From positions 1,178,001 to 1,242,000 of the forward strand of contig NZ_AP012332.1 in assembly GCF_001042655.1 (NCBI RefSeq): a DNA stretch of 64,000 bases, read 5' to 3'. The notes beneath the pieces were generated by a model that had not been told where the DNA came from, did not search any database, and was given only the letters and a program-made list of their open reading frames with translations. A program made the position numbers and the translations under genes. Shown piece by piece: positions 1 to 8,610 of this stretch (the stretch's first letter is position 1; every line of letters begins with the position of its first letter). This stretch comes from Gardnerella vaginalis ATCC 14018 = JCM 11026 (GTDB lineage: Bacteria > Actinomycetota > Actinomycetes > Actinomycetales > Bifidobacteriaceae).

Positions 1-301
1 GACGCTCATCTGCCTTCTTATGCGTAGTGCCGTCTTCATCAATTTCAAATCCTGCTGCAGCGCCACCTTCAAATCCACCACCAGGACCAGCGAAACCAGC
101 TGTTGTTGGAATATTGTGAAGTCCTGCAACTTTTTTAGGCTTTTCCACAAAATCATCCCCTTCAAAAACGTTATTGCTTAACACGTCTTTTGCGTCTCTT
201 ACATCTTCTGCATCTTCTGCATACTGTGCGTTGTGCGCAGTCATATATTGCTGTGCTTCTTGCACCGCTTTCACATCTTCTTCATTGCTAATTTGAGACA
301 T
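1..301 (-). CDS. Partial gene of unknown function (N-terminal part only)
   Basis: An open frame starts with ATG at 301 and runs off the left edge without a stop, giving about 100 residues. A GGAG motif about 7 nt upstream supports the ATG at 301 over another ATG 12 nt further up. The visible peptide begins MSQISNEEDVKAV, is acidic at first, and later has a Gly/Ala-rich stretch (AGFAGPGGGFEGG) followed by acidic and basic residues. I see no signal peptide or membrane segment. I do not recognise the family. It may be a disordered N-terminal extension of a longer protein whose domain lies outside the window. It reads on the same strand as rpsD, about 525 nt downstream of it. Confidence 0.6.
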   Translation of the reverse strand, partial: MSQISNEEDVKAVQEAQQYMTAHNAQYAEDAEDVRDAKDVLSNNVFEGDDFVEKPKKVAGLHNIPTTAGFAGPGGGFEGGAAAGFEIDEDGTTHKKADER

Positions 302-825
302 CTTTGACTCCATCGTCTCTTTATTCTTCTTTATCTTCTTTTATTTTCGTATAACTTCTTATTCTTGTATCTTCTTACTTACAACGCTTACTAGACGCTC
401 AGTTATCTATTATATATTTTCTGATTCAACACTCGCAGAATGTTATATTTTGTAATATAACGAATATTATTGTGAATAATTATATATGATTTTGTTTTTT
501 TATTAAACTGTTTTGTTACAAAATGTACGGTTGCTGGCGACTAATCCCAAACAAAAGTTAATGTGCACCAACATGTAACCAACTTTTACGTAGTTCATAC
601 TGATTTTATACAAATGCACTACGATTCGTGCAGTATTTTCCGCACTTTGTAGCTCTAAACAGCGTGTTGAACAACAAAATGCGGAAAAACTTCCGCACTT
701 TGTAGTCCAACACACCAATCAGAACTACAAAACACGGGAAGAATAGCAAATAAAACGCATTGACCCCCACTATGCAATGCACAGCAGGGGTCAAGCGGTA
801 TGTCCTTAAGAATGAAATCCAGAAT
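302..825. other. Intergenic region with hairpins and dispersed repeats
   Basis: No convincing gene is present. The part next to the left-edge gene is AT-rich and probably holds its promoter. At 528-549 there is a copy of the dispersed motif beginning CGGTTGCTGGCGACT. At 640-705 there are two copies of CCGCACTTTGTAG in direct orientation and an inverted relative (CAACAAAATGCGG), with the tight hairpin GCGGAA-AAAC-TTCCGC at 681-696. Related pieces recur near 7512, 15187 and 24950. Small reading frames here overlap these repeats and are not credible genes. Confidence 0.6.
760..794 (-). terminator. Probable rpsD terminator hairpin
   Basis: TTGACCCC at 760-767 pairs with GGGGTCAA at 787-794. The hairpin lies about 30 nt past the rpsD stop, and on the minus strand it is followed by a loosely T-rich stretch (GCGTTTTATTTG). 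The position fits rho-independent termination, but the T-tract is imperfect. Confidence 0.5.
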
Positions 826-1452
826 TTAGCGAGCGTAGTACTCGACGACGTACTGGATGTTGACTTCAACTGGAATCTGATCGACTTCCGGCTTACGAGT
901 CAAAGTAGCCTTCAAAGAGGCAAGATTCACATCGAGGTAACCAGGAACTGCTGGCAAAACGTCACGATGAACGCCTTCAGCAGCCATCTGGAATGGCACC
1001 ATTGTCTGGCTCTTAGCGCGAACCTGAATGGTCTGGCCTGGCTTAACACGGTAGGATGGGCGATCAACAAGATTGCCATCTACCAAAATGTGACGATGCA
1101 CAACAAACTGGCGAGCCTGAGCGGTTGTGCGAGCAAAGCCTGCGCGCAAAACTAAAGCGTCAAGACGGGTTTCCAAATCGGTGAGCATTGCGTCACCAGT
1201 CTGACCTGCAGTGTGCGTACCCTTTTCGTAAGCTGCACGAAGCTGCTTCTCGGAAAGACCGTACTGAGCGCGAAGACGCTGCTTCTCGCGAAGACGTACT
1301 GCGTAATCGGACTCGGTACGACGACGAGTGCGGCCGTGCTCACCTGGAGCATATGGACGCTTCTCGAAAATACGCTGAGCCTTTGGGGTCAAAGCGATGC
1401 CGAGGGCGCGAGAAAGACGCACCTGACGGCGAGAACGCTGAATATTAGTCAT
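826..1452 (-). CDS. rpsD: 30S ribosomal protein S4
   Basis: A primary 16S rRNA-binding protein that nucleates assembly of the 30S body and helps keep decoding accurate. The 208 residues match the usual S4 length. It begins MTNIQRSRRQVRLSRALG, has the early KRPYAPGEHG block, and carries the S4 RNA-binding domain around residues 95-160 (LETRLDALVLRAGFA, then VHRHILVDG). The N-terminus lacks the zinc cysteines, so it is the C- form. The ATG at 1452 follows an AAAGGA ribosome-binding site. It stands alone rather than in an S13-S11-S4-rpoA cluster. A hairpin just past the stop probably ends the transcript. Confidence 0.97.
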   Translation of the reverse strand: MTNIQRSRRQVRLSRALGIALTPKAQRIFEKRPYAPGEHGRTRRRTESDYAVRLREKQRLRAQYGLSEKQLRAAYEKGTHTAGQTGDAMLTDLETRLDALVLRAGFARTTAQARQFVVHRHILVDGNLVDRPSYRVKPGQTIQVRAKSQTMVPFQMAAEGVHRDVLPAVPGYLDVNLASLKATLTRKPEVDQIPVEVNIQYVVEYYAR

Positions 1453-1634
1453 TACTAATCCTTTATTCTGTCGTTATCTGAACGGAACGTGAACCAAACA
1501 TTTACGATTGTTCACGCTGAGCCGGCCTCTCCAGTGCTTCTTCGTGCTAACACACGAACGCGAAAGCATTAAAACGCTGAAATAACGCCATAATTCTTGC
1601 GCGCCGACCCACTGATGGGCTAAGGCTCCAGATA

Positions 1635-1655
1635 ATGCCTACAAAAAATAGGCAT
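1635..1655 (-). terminator. Weak hairpin after the ABC transporter operon
   Basis: ATGCCTA at 1635-1641 pairs with TAGGCAT at 1649-1655, 12 nt past the stop of the ATPase gene at 1667. The T-run falls in the loop rather than after the stem, so termination here is possible but not convincing. Confidence 0.3.
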
Positions 1656-1666
1656 CGTTCCTTATA

Positions 1667-2464
1667 CTACTCCGCGCCGTAGATACTCGCGCTCACATCA
1701 ACGTCATCTTTTGCACGAAGTATGCCAGAGTCCATTGTGTAAACACTGTTAGCGCTTGCAGCAACCGATTCATCGTGAGTAACGACTAAAACAGCCGCGC
1801 CAGAATCCGCACAATCGCGCAGCAGAGACACCACAGTTTGAGTGTTTTGCGAATCCAAATCGCCCGTAGGCTCATCCAACAGCAGTAAACGCGGGTTGTT
1901 AATCAAAGAGCGCGCAATCATAACGCGTCTCATTTCTCCGCCAGAAAGCTCACGTGGATAACAATGCGCAAGATCGTCCACATTAAGTCGCTTAAGCAAA
2001 TCCATAGCGAAGGAAGTCACATTCACACAATCTTCTGGATGAAGTTTTTCCGCTGAATCGCCTATTCGCTTAGAAGAAGCATCAAAAATCTTAACAGGCA
2101 AAATAACGTTATTTATCACATTCAAATTAGCAAGCAGCGTCTGCGATTGCGTAACAAAACCAATGTTTTTTGCGCGAATCGCAGAAATTTGCTCGTCGCT
2201 TATAGAAGGCAGTGAAATATTGCATCCAAAAATCGTAACGTTTCCACGCGTCGGCTTTAAAAGACCTGCAATCATGTTTAAAAGAGTAGATTTTCCATTG
2301 CCAGACTTGCCCACAATCGCAACAAAGTCGCCAGCTTTAAGCGAAAAATTAACATTGTCTACAGCAATAAACTTCCTATTTTTGCGTTTAAATTCGCGAG
2401 TGACATTTTTAAGATTTACTACTAAATCGTTACTAACAACTTTATTCGCCATTTTATTCGCCAT
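1667..2464 (-). CDS. ABC transporter ATP-binding protein (LolD/MacB-like)
   Basis: The ATPase subunit that powers the permease encoded just upstream. In the 265 residues are a Walker A motif (GKSGNGKST, about residues 52-60), the ABC signature LSGGEMRR and the Walker B run LLLLDEP. The overall pattern, including VTHDESVAASAN near the end, is that of the LolD/MacB/FtsE group. The start overlaps the end of the permease gene by 11 nt, which suggests translational coupling. DUF4418, permease and ATPase lie head to tail on the minus strand. The substrate cannot be read from this subunit. Confidence 0.9.
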   Translation of the reverse strand: MANKMANKVVSNDLVVNLKNVTREFKRKNRKFIAVDNVNFSLKAGDFVAIVGKSGNGKSTLLNMIAGLLKPTRGNVTIFGCNISLPSISDEQISAIRAKNIGFVTQSQTLLANLNVINNVILPVKIFDASSKRIGDSAEKLHPEDCVNVTSFAMDLLKRLNVDDLAHCYPRELSGGEMRRVMIARSLINNPRLLLLDEPTGDLDSQNTQTVVSLLRDCADSGAAVLVVTHDESVAASANSVYTMDSGILRAKDDVDVSASIYGAE

Positions 2465-3665
2465 CTCTTAAAGTCAAATACGCTTCCCTGCTTGCGATTC
2501 GCCCCACAATAATCGCAGAAGTTACCAAAACACTAGCGAGCGAAAACGCTACGGAAACTACCGCAAGCGAGCACACAAACCAAACATTCGACTCCAAGTA
2601 CGGCAGTTGCAACTGTTGAGAAATAACAACATTATATGGGAACAAAATAAGCGAAGCAAAAGCAACGCCAATCACGCCTCCGCCAAAACCAATCGCAGAC
2701 GATTCACGCGCAACCATCTTTAGAAGCATGCGCCTATTTGCACCAAGAATCCTCAATGAAGCAAATTCCCTCTTGCGCTCCGATGTAGAAGACGCAAAAA
2801 CGCACACAAGAATCAACACACCCACAAGCCAAAACGCAAGAATGCCAAGAAAAATCGCCTTATTTAGCACCTCTAAGCTCTTTTTAGTCTGCTCGGTAAT
2901 TCCGCTTGGAAAGACAACTCCAAGGCTTTTAATTCCGCTAGTTTTACGAATATTTTCCGCAACTTTTTGAGCGCTAAAACCCTTTCTCACTTTTACAAGA
3001 ACAGCGCTAACTGCCTTGCGTGCGTATTTTGCAGGAATCGCAGTGTGCCCAACTTTAGAAGAATATTTAATAACCGCTGGAATCGTATCTCTGTTTACAA
3101 ACACTGAATTGTCTAGGCTAGTGCCCGTTTTAGCAAGTTGCGCAACAATCGGCCATTCGTGCCCATACAAGCGAACCGTGTTTTTGTAAGACACAAGCAC
3201 GTTTGCGCCTGCAATCATCTGCCCTTTTTTAAGCTCGCTTTTGTGTTGCGAATAAATCCATGGCGCGATTACAAAGTCACTCGTAGGGTCAAAACCTATG
3301 ATTTGCAACTTTTCTGCGCAGCATCCAGCAGATAGAGAAGATATGTAAGTTTGTACGCTTGCTTTTTCAACGCCTTTTGATTTTCGCACAAAATCCTCAA
3401 TATTGTTCGTAAAGTAAAACGTGCTCGATCCGCCATTAGTTAGCAACGCTTCCGCACGATTGTAAGTGTTTTGCGGAATAACCATAATATCCGCGCCAAG
3501 GCGAGCGCGCATACTACTTAAACCATTAGAAAGATTAAGGGAGATTAGCGAGCCGCCAAAAAACACTGCAGCTAAGCACGCGGAAACCACAATTAACGCG
3601 GCGGTTCTAAGCGGCTTTTGCTTTAGGTTTTCTAGCGGCAATCGCTTTAATGTAATAGTGTGCAT
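2454..3665 (-). CDS. FtsX/MacB-family ABC transporter permease
   Basis: A membrane subunit of 403 residues with MacB topology: one N-terminal helix (about residues 22-45), a large extracytoplasmic domain, then three C-terminal helices (from about residue 270). The extracytoplasmic part contains a paired cysteine in SAGCCAEKLQIIGFDP. From memory, similar permeases occur beside FTR1/P19-type iron-uptake loci (Campylobacter Cj1661/Cj1662-like), so a metal-related role is possible; that is inference and no ftr1 or p19 is visible here. The gene overlaps the ATPase gene and follows DUF4418 by about 20 nt. MacB-type exporters often act as mechanotransmission systems rather than classic importers. 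Confidence 0.85.
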   Translation of the reverse strand: MHTITLKRLPLENLKQKPLRTAALIVVSACLAAVFFGGSLISLNLSNGLSSMRARLGADIMVIPQNTYNRAEALLTNGGSSTFYFTNNIEDFVRKSKGVEKASVQTYISSLSAGCCAEKLQIIGFDPTSDFVIAPWIYSQHKSELKKGQMIAGANVLVSYKNTVRLYGHEWPIVAQLAKTGTSLDNSVFVNRDTIPAVIKYSSKVGHTAIPAKYARKAVSAVLVKVRKGFSAQKVAENIRKTSGIKSLGVVFPSGITEQTKKSLEVLNKAIFLGILAFWLVGVLILVCVFASSTSERKREFASLRILGANRRMLLKMVARESSAIGFGGGVIGVAFASLILFPYNVVISQQLQLPYLESNVWFVCSLAVVSVAFSLASVLVTSAIIVGRIASREAYLTLRDGE

Positions 3666-3686
3666 AGTAAATTACTTAGATGCGCA

Positions 3687-4112
3687 CTAGCAAGCAGATT
3701 TAGTGTCAAGATACACGCTAACGGATGCAAACACCAACGCTAGTACAGATAGCACAATCAACGTTGGACGCATAACAGATGCGCAATGCATCATTGGACT
3801 TTTGCAAACACCAATAAGGAATGTTGTAGTAGCGATCATAAACAGAGAGTTAACGATTACAGCAATATTTAAGCCAGCACGAACGTGTTCTTTAACAAAT
3901 AGCGCAATAATGCCTAGAATTGCAATAACTACGCCAATTCCAATAGCCACGCGGCTGGTGTAGTAGCATGCCATAGGTTGCATCATCATAGGCATTTTTT
4001 GCATTTTATGCATGCCTCCAGTTGAGCATGGTTTTGCAAATGTCAATGGCGCTATAGCAATAAGAATTCCAAAAATAATTGCATGAAGCGATGCGAATAA
4101 TTTGTTTTTCAT
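3687..4112 (-). CDS. DUF4418-like membrane protein, Met/Cys/His-rich
   Basis: A 141-residue protein with four probable membrane helices. The segment after helix 1 reads CSTGGMHKMQKMPMMMQPM and is followed by a Cys. The loop before the last helix reads CKSPMMHC. These clusters of Met, Cys and His are what one expects at a copper, iron or heme site on the outer face. The length and pattern match what I recall of DUF4418, which is often found next to MacB-like transporters; I cannot confirm the family without a search. It is the first gene of a three-gene operon and starts at an ATG after TGAGG. The substrate remains unknown. Confidence 0.7.
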   Translation of the reverse strand: MKNKLFASLHAIIFGILIAIAPLTFAKPCSTGGMHKMQKMPMMMQPMACYYTSRVAIGIGVVIAILGIIALFVKEHVRAGLNIAVIVNSLFMIATTTFLIGVCKSPMMHCASVMRPTLIVLSVLALVFASVSVYLDTKSAC

Positions 4113-4486
4113 AATAAATACCTCATTAAATCTAGTTATTATTTTTTAGTGTTGCTTTTTAACGCAACACGCTTTACGGCACTTATGTTTGCAAGCGCCA
4201 CGCCTTTTAAAATCTCTTTATAAATACAATCGCAATGTTTAAGAGCTTAATCGACTTACTCTTGAGTCACGAATCTTACACATTTGCGGTTTCGTCTACT
4301 TCTATATTTTTCCTACTTTTATATTTTTTCGTATAGCTTAATAGAAAACAAGTCTTGAATATTTTGTTTTAGTGTATATAATCGCGCACTAGTTATAACA
4401 ATATTACAATTGACAATTTAAAGTAATCTTCAATAGGATTTCATTATTTTAAGTGCAACATTTATAAAACAAAAAATTTTACAATT
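4113..4486. other. AT-rich intergenic region between pcrA and the DUF4418 operon
   Basis: No gene is visible in these 374 nt. A hairpin with GTGTTGC arms lies at 4149-4170, just upstream of the DUF4418 operon, and could be an operator or leader structure. The rest is AT-rich and should contain the operon promoter. I see no clear terminator for pcrA, which ends at 4487. Confidence 0.5.
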
Positions 4487-7381
4487 TTACAATTTCTCAA
4501 TTGGTGCAACTCTTAACATGAGTCTTTTTACACCATCCGAACCAAAGTCAACTGTAATAATTGAGTTTCTTCCCTTGTCTTGCGTTTTAAGAACAGTTCC
4601 AAGACCGTAAGTGTCGTGCGAAATTTTATCACCTTCGTGGAAATCGTTGATGTTTAAGTGATTGTCTTTTTCTTGCAAACCTTGTTTTTTGTAAGACAAT
4701 GATGATGAAGATGACTGCAAATTTGAAGTGAATGATTGATGCTGGTATGATGCACTCGATTTTCTGGCGATGCGAGTGGTGACTTTTCCAGACTTTGAAC
4801 CATACGACTTGCCATATGAGCTGCCATATGAATTAGAGCCATAAGACTTTGAGGCATACGACTTGCCATAATGCGATTTTCTGTAACTCGATCCGCCGTA
4901 AGTGGTGTACGAATCGTCGTCCCAACCGCCATCGCTTCCAAAATCACTGTCAAAATCGCGGTCAACATCACTGCCCGCTCCCCTAAGCCCAGCACGCATA
5001 ACATCTGCTTCCTTGCGCTTCCAAGAAATCAAATCGGCAGGAATCTCGTCCAAAAACTGGCTTTGGATCATTTCCGCTGACTTGCCCCATTGCGATCTCT
5101 CAGCCGCCCAAGTGACGTACAAAATCTTCTTAGCGCGAGTTATGCCAACGTATGCAAGACGACGCTCCTCGCAAAGCTCCTTTTGATTGTCAACACAGCG
5201 CGAATGAGGAAAAGTGCCCTGCTCCATTCCAGTCAAAAACACAACAGGATATTCCAAACCTTTAGCCGTGTGAAGTGTCATAAGCGTAACTTTTCCAGTA
5301 TCTTCGCCCTGGTCTGGAAGCTGATCCGAATCCGCAACCAAAGCCGTAGTCTCCAAAAAACCAGCAACATTAGCATCAGGCGTATTCTGCTCATACTCGG
5401 CTGCAACCGATTGTAATTGAGACAAGTTATCTACTCTAAATTCGTCTTGAGGGTCCTTAGACTCTCGCAAATCCTGCAACAATCCGCTTTCGTTAAGCAC
5501 GTTCTCCACAACCTTAGAAGGCTTGGAATCGTTAGCTTTCATAAAGTCAATAAGCGAAGTCATAAGATCCCTAAAACTCTTAAGCGCATTAAAAGTTCTA
5601 GATGAAATACCAATTTGTTCTGCAATCTTATCTATTTGACTAAGAGCAGACCAAAAACTTATAGAATTTTCTTTTGCATAAGACGTAATCTGCGACTCAG
5701 CGCGCGCACCAAGACCACGCTTCGGAACGTTTAAAATGCGGCGCATATTGACATCGTCATCAGGGTTTGCGATCGATTGCAAGTAAGCAAGCGCATCTTT
5801 GACTTCGCGGCGCTCGTAGAACTTAGTTCCGCCAACAAGCTGATAAGGCAAGCCCGACTTAATAAGCGCATCTTCTAAGCTACGCGATTGCGAATTTGCG
5901 CGATACATAATCGCAATATCTGAGTAGTTTACGCCATCTTCGCCTGCCAAACGCGCGATTTCTTGAGCAACCCAAGAAGCTTCACCTTGCGCGTTATCTG
6001 CTACATAACCGACAATCGGCGAGCCTTTGCCTAAAGATGTCCACAACTTTTTAGGTTTTCGATTAGCGTTGTTGGAGATCACAGCATTTGCAGCATCCAA
6101 AATGGTTTGCGTAGAGCGATAATTCTGCTCCAACATAATTGTTGTAGCGCTTGGAAAATCCTGCTCAAAGTCTTGAATATTGCGAATATCTGCACCGCGG
6201 AAAGCGTAAATTGACTGGTCGGAATCGCCAACAACCGTGATTGAAGATTGCGGAAGTTGAGTGGAATCTGGTGAAACTGATGAAACAGTGGAATCAGTGG
6301 AATAATCATCCACACCTGCATCATCCACACCTGCAAGCTCACGAATCAACACGTATTGCGCGTGATTGGTATCCTGATATTCGTCAACCAAAATGTAACG
6401 GAACTTTCGCTTGTAATACGCGCTAACTTGCGGATTTTGGCGCAAAAGCTTAACCGTTAACATAATCAAATCGTCAAAATCAACAGCATTCGAAACGCTA
6501 AGCCTATTTTGATACTCCGCGTAAACAGCAGCATAAAGCGCATCAGCATTGCCAGCAGCATTAAAGCTAGATGCACCAGATACAGACGCGCCTGGCTTAT
6601 AATCTGGTGCGTAATTTTTAAGATTTTCCTGCCAAGTAACCAAATTATTTTTGAAATCAGATATCTTAGACAATAAAAGTTTAGGCGTAAACTTTTTAAT
6701 ATCGATGTTCAATTCGGATGCGATTATTTTGACAAGACGCTCGCAATCGGAAGAATCGTAGATAGAAAAACCTGATTTTAAGCCGATTGAATCGCCATGA
6801 GCGCGAAGAATTTTAACGCAAGCAGAATGGAAAGTGGAAACCCACATGCTATTTGCACTATTGCCTATTAAGCTCGCCAAGCGCTCGCGCATCTCCGCAG
6901 CCGCTTTATTTGTAAACGTGATTGCAAGAATTTGGCTCGGCCACGCCTTGCGATTAGCCAAAATCCACGCGATTCGGCGCGTAAGAACACGCGTTTTGCC
7001 GCTGCCTGCGCCAGCTCCGATTAAAAGCGCTGGGCCAGTGTATTGAACAGCCTTGGATTGCTGTGGATTTAAGCCTTCTAAAAGCGATTGTGGGTTGATT
7101 TCAGGAATGTTGGAAGATTGTGCGGATGTTTGAGCGTATTGGGCAGCGGCAGAAGATTGAGCTGTTTGGGAAGATTGTACGGAATTTGAATATTTTGCGG
7201 AAAAATCGCCAGCAACCGTAGAAGCAGAAACTTCGCTCGTCATGTCTTTATTAATAGGTGCATCGCTAATAGGAGCATTGCTAATAGAAGCATCGCTCTG
7301 CTCGTCGGCATCTTCTGGATTGCCAAACAAATCAAAATCGTAACCGTACTTGCTCAAAAGCCCCTCACTCCCGTGTTCCAA
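4487..7381 (-). CDS. pcrA: UvrD/PcrA-type ATP-dependent DNA helicase
   Basis: A superfamily 1A 3'-5' helicase for repair and clearing of replication obstacles. Visible motifs are GAGAGSGKTRVL (motif I, near residue 125), AITFTNKAA (Ia), DEYQDTN (II), VGDSDQSIYAFRGAD (III), QNYRST (IV), then VTLMTLHTAKGLEYPVV and RRLAYVGITRAK. At 964 residues it is longer than the usual 720-780. The extra length is a ~110-residue N-terminal extension carrying the dispersed 22-nt motif in frame, and a C-terminal Gly/Ser/Tyr/Lys-rich stretch of about 100 residues before a Tudor-like C-terminal module (HEGDKISHDTYGLGTV). The annotated start is a TTG with no good ribosome-binding site. Another TTG at 7357 follows GAGGGG, so the exact N-terminus is uncertain. 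Confidence 0.93.
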   Translation of the reverse strand: MEHGSEGLLSKYGYDFDLFGNPEDADEQSDASISNAPISDAPINKDMTSEVSASTVAGDFSAKYSNSVQSSQTAQSSAAAQYAQTSAQSSNIPEINPQSLLEGLNPQQSKAVQYTGPALLIGAGAGSGKTRVLTRRIAWILANRKAWPSQILAITFTNKAAAEMRERLASLIGNSANSMWVSTFHSACVKILRAHGDSIGLKSGFSIYDSSDCERLVKIIASELNIDIKKFTPKLLLSKISDFKNNLVTWQENLKNYAPDYKPGASVSGASSFNAAGNADALYAAVYAEYQNRLSVSNAVDFDDLIMLTVKLLRQNPQVSAYYKRKFRYILVDEYQDTNHAQYVLIRELAGVDDAGVDDYSTDSTVSSVSPDSTQLPQSSITVVGDSDQSIYAFRGADIRNIQDFEQDFPSATTIMLEQNYRSTQTILDAANAVISNNANRKPKKLWTSLGKGSPIVGYVADNAQGEASWVAQEIARLAGEDGVNYSDIAIMYRANSQSRSLEDALIKSGLPYQLVGGTKFYERREVKDALAYLQSIANPDDDVNMRRILNVPKRGLGARAESQITSYAKENSISFWSALSQIDKIAEQIGISSRTFNALKSFRDLMTSLIDFMKANDSKPSKVVENVLNESGLLQDLRESKDPQDEFRVDNLSQLQSVAAEYEQNTPDANVAGFLETTALVADSDQLPDQGEDTGKVTLMTLHTAKGLEYPVVFLTGMEQGTFPHSRCVDNQKELCEERRLAYVGITRAKKILYVTWAAERSQWGKSAEMIQSQFLDEIPADLISWKRKEADVMRAGLRGAGSDVDRDFDSDFGSDGGWDDDSYTTYGGSSYRKSHYGKSYASKSYGSNSYGSSYGKSYGSKSGKVTTRIARKSSASYQHQSFTSNLQSSSSSLSYKKQGLQEKDNHLNINDFHEGDKISHDTYGLGTVLKTQDKGRNSIITVDFGSDGVKRLMLRVAPIEKL

Positions 7382-7806
7382 ATCGCAAAAATTAAACTCT
7401 AACCAATTTTAACGAACGGCAGCCAAACACAAATCGTGCGTTTTGCACTGTACGCATTACACAACTTACGCACTTTGTAGCACATTTGACCCAAATCACG
7501 TACAAAAAGCGGAAAAACTGACGCACTTTGTAGCTCTAAACAACGTTTTGCATCGTTCGCGCGCTACGCTCTAAGCGAAAAGGTAGGTCTTGTCGCTCGC
7601 GCGTTACAGCGCGCTCACGTCTTCGCTTGCGTTGAAAGCACACTGTGCTTTCAACCTTGAGCAAGCTCAGCGCTCCGAATTACCTTTTCGCGCTACGCTT
7701 CTCAAGCGAAAAGGTAGGTCGTCGCGCAAGTGAGTCAAAGCTGGGGGTAAGCTATACAAATACACGCTACACACGCAAAACACGGCGCAATTTGAAAGGA
7801 ATAATC
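7382..7806. other. Intergenic region filled by a structured repeat element
   Basis: These 425 nt separate the divergent pcrA and xpt genes. From about 7512 there is the GACGCACTTTGTAGCTC motif and then a palindromic-core repeat element (listed separately). A frame in phase with xpt runs back through the repeat to 7645, but that stretch encodes repeat sequence and is not part of Xpt. I see no purine-riboswitch-like structure. Confidence 0.6.
7556..7735. repeat. Palindromic-core repeat element, copy 1
   Basis: A ~180-bp structured unit. It holds two copies of the CTACGCT...AAGCGAAAAGGTAGGTC end motif, the flank GCTCACGTCTTCGC, and a 25-nt core at 7631-7655 made of GTTGAAAGCACA, one base, and its exact reverse complement. 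The flank AGCGCTCCGAATT is shared with copies at 14.0, 15.1 and 63.2 kb. The core sequence differs completely from those copies but keeps the 12-1-12 design. Confidence 0.8.
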
Positions 7807-8388
7807 GTGCAAGAACTTGAAGAACGTATCCAAAAAGAAGGCATTGTTAAGCCAGGAAATGTTTTGAAAGTTGACGCATTCCTTAACCACCAGTGCGATT
7901 GCGCGCTTTTTGACGCAATGGGAGCTGCATGGGCGCAGCATTTTAAAAACACGCAAATCAACAAAATCCTAACAATCGAGTCTTCGGGAATCGGAATCGC
8001 GTGCGTTGCTGCGCGTCATTTTGGCAACGTTCCAGTGGTTTTTGCAAAGAAAGCGCAATCAATCAACTTGGATGGTGATCAATACGTGTCTACCGTATTC
8101 TCGTTCACAAAGCAACGCGAATTCCCTGTAATTGTGTCTAGAAAATATTTGAGCGCAGACGACCGCGTTTTAATTTTGGACGATTTTTTGGCTAATGGCA
8201 AAGCTTTGCAAGGGTTGATTGACATTTGCGATCACGCTGGAGCCGCGGTTGCTGGCATTGGCATTGCGATTGAAAAAGGCTTCCAAGGCGGCGGAGATGC
8301 GTTGCGCGAAGCTGGATATGACTTGGATTCGCTGGCGATTGTGGAGTCGATGGATCCTAACGATGGGTCAATCACCTTCCGCCAATAG
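7807..8388 (+). CDS. xpt: Xanthine phosphoribosyltransferase
   Basis: Salvages xanthine to XMP with PRPP. The start is the GTG at 7807, which follows AAAGGA with good spacing; the frame is open further upstream only through a repeat element. The 193 residues match the usual ~190. The PRPP-binding loop is [17 protein letters not shown] (about residues 118-134), and the early half ([19 protein letters not shown]) is typical of Xpt. It is a single gene on the plus strand with a 222-nt gap before the mevalonate genes. An uncertain A/T-rich hairpin follows the stop. Function is clear from the family pattern; substrate preference for xanthine over guanine is inferred. Confidence 0.93.
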   Translation: MQELEERIQKEGIVKPGNVLKVDAFLNHQCDCALFDAMGAAWAQHFKNTQINKILTIESSGIGIACVAARHFGNVPVVFAKKAQSINLDGDQYVSTVFSFTKQREFPVIVSRKYLSADDRVLILDDFLANGKALQGLIDICDHAGAAVAGIGIAIEKGFQGGGDALREAGYDLDSLAIVESMDPNDGSITFRQ

Positions 8389-8610
8389 CCAAGTCAATAT
8401 GATTGTGCGCAAATTGTGAAAAAATTAAACATAATTCTTCACAAATCGCAATTTTGCGTAAAAATACGATAAAGTAGTTCGGTTGGTGTTTGAAACCTAT
8501 TACTCTAAATGTGCTAGCTTTCAACATGCAATTTTTAATAATTTTCAATAAGATAGCTTGATCAAGATAGCTTTAATCGGCTAGTTTTCAACTGATTGGC
8601 GGCTAAACGT

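Noticed and set aside
7645..7806. N-terminal extension of Xpt
   Set aside because: The extra codons lie in a repeat element; the GTG at 7807 has a proper ribosome-binding site and gives the family length.
7382..7806. Purine riboswitch before xpt
   Set aside because: No recognisable purine-aptamer core; the space is occupied by a dispersed repeat element.
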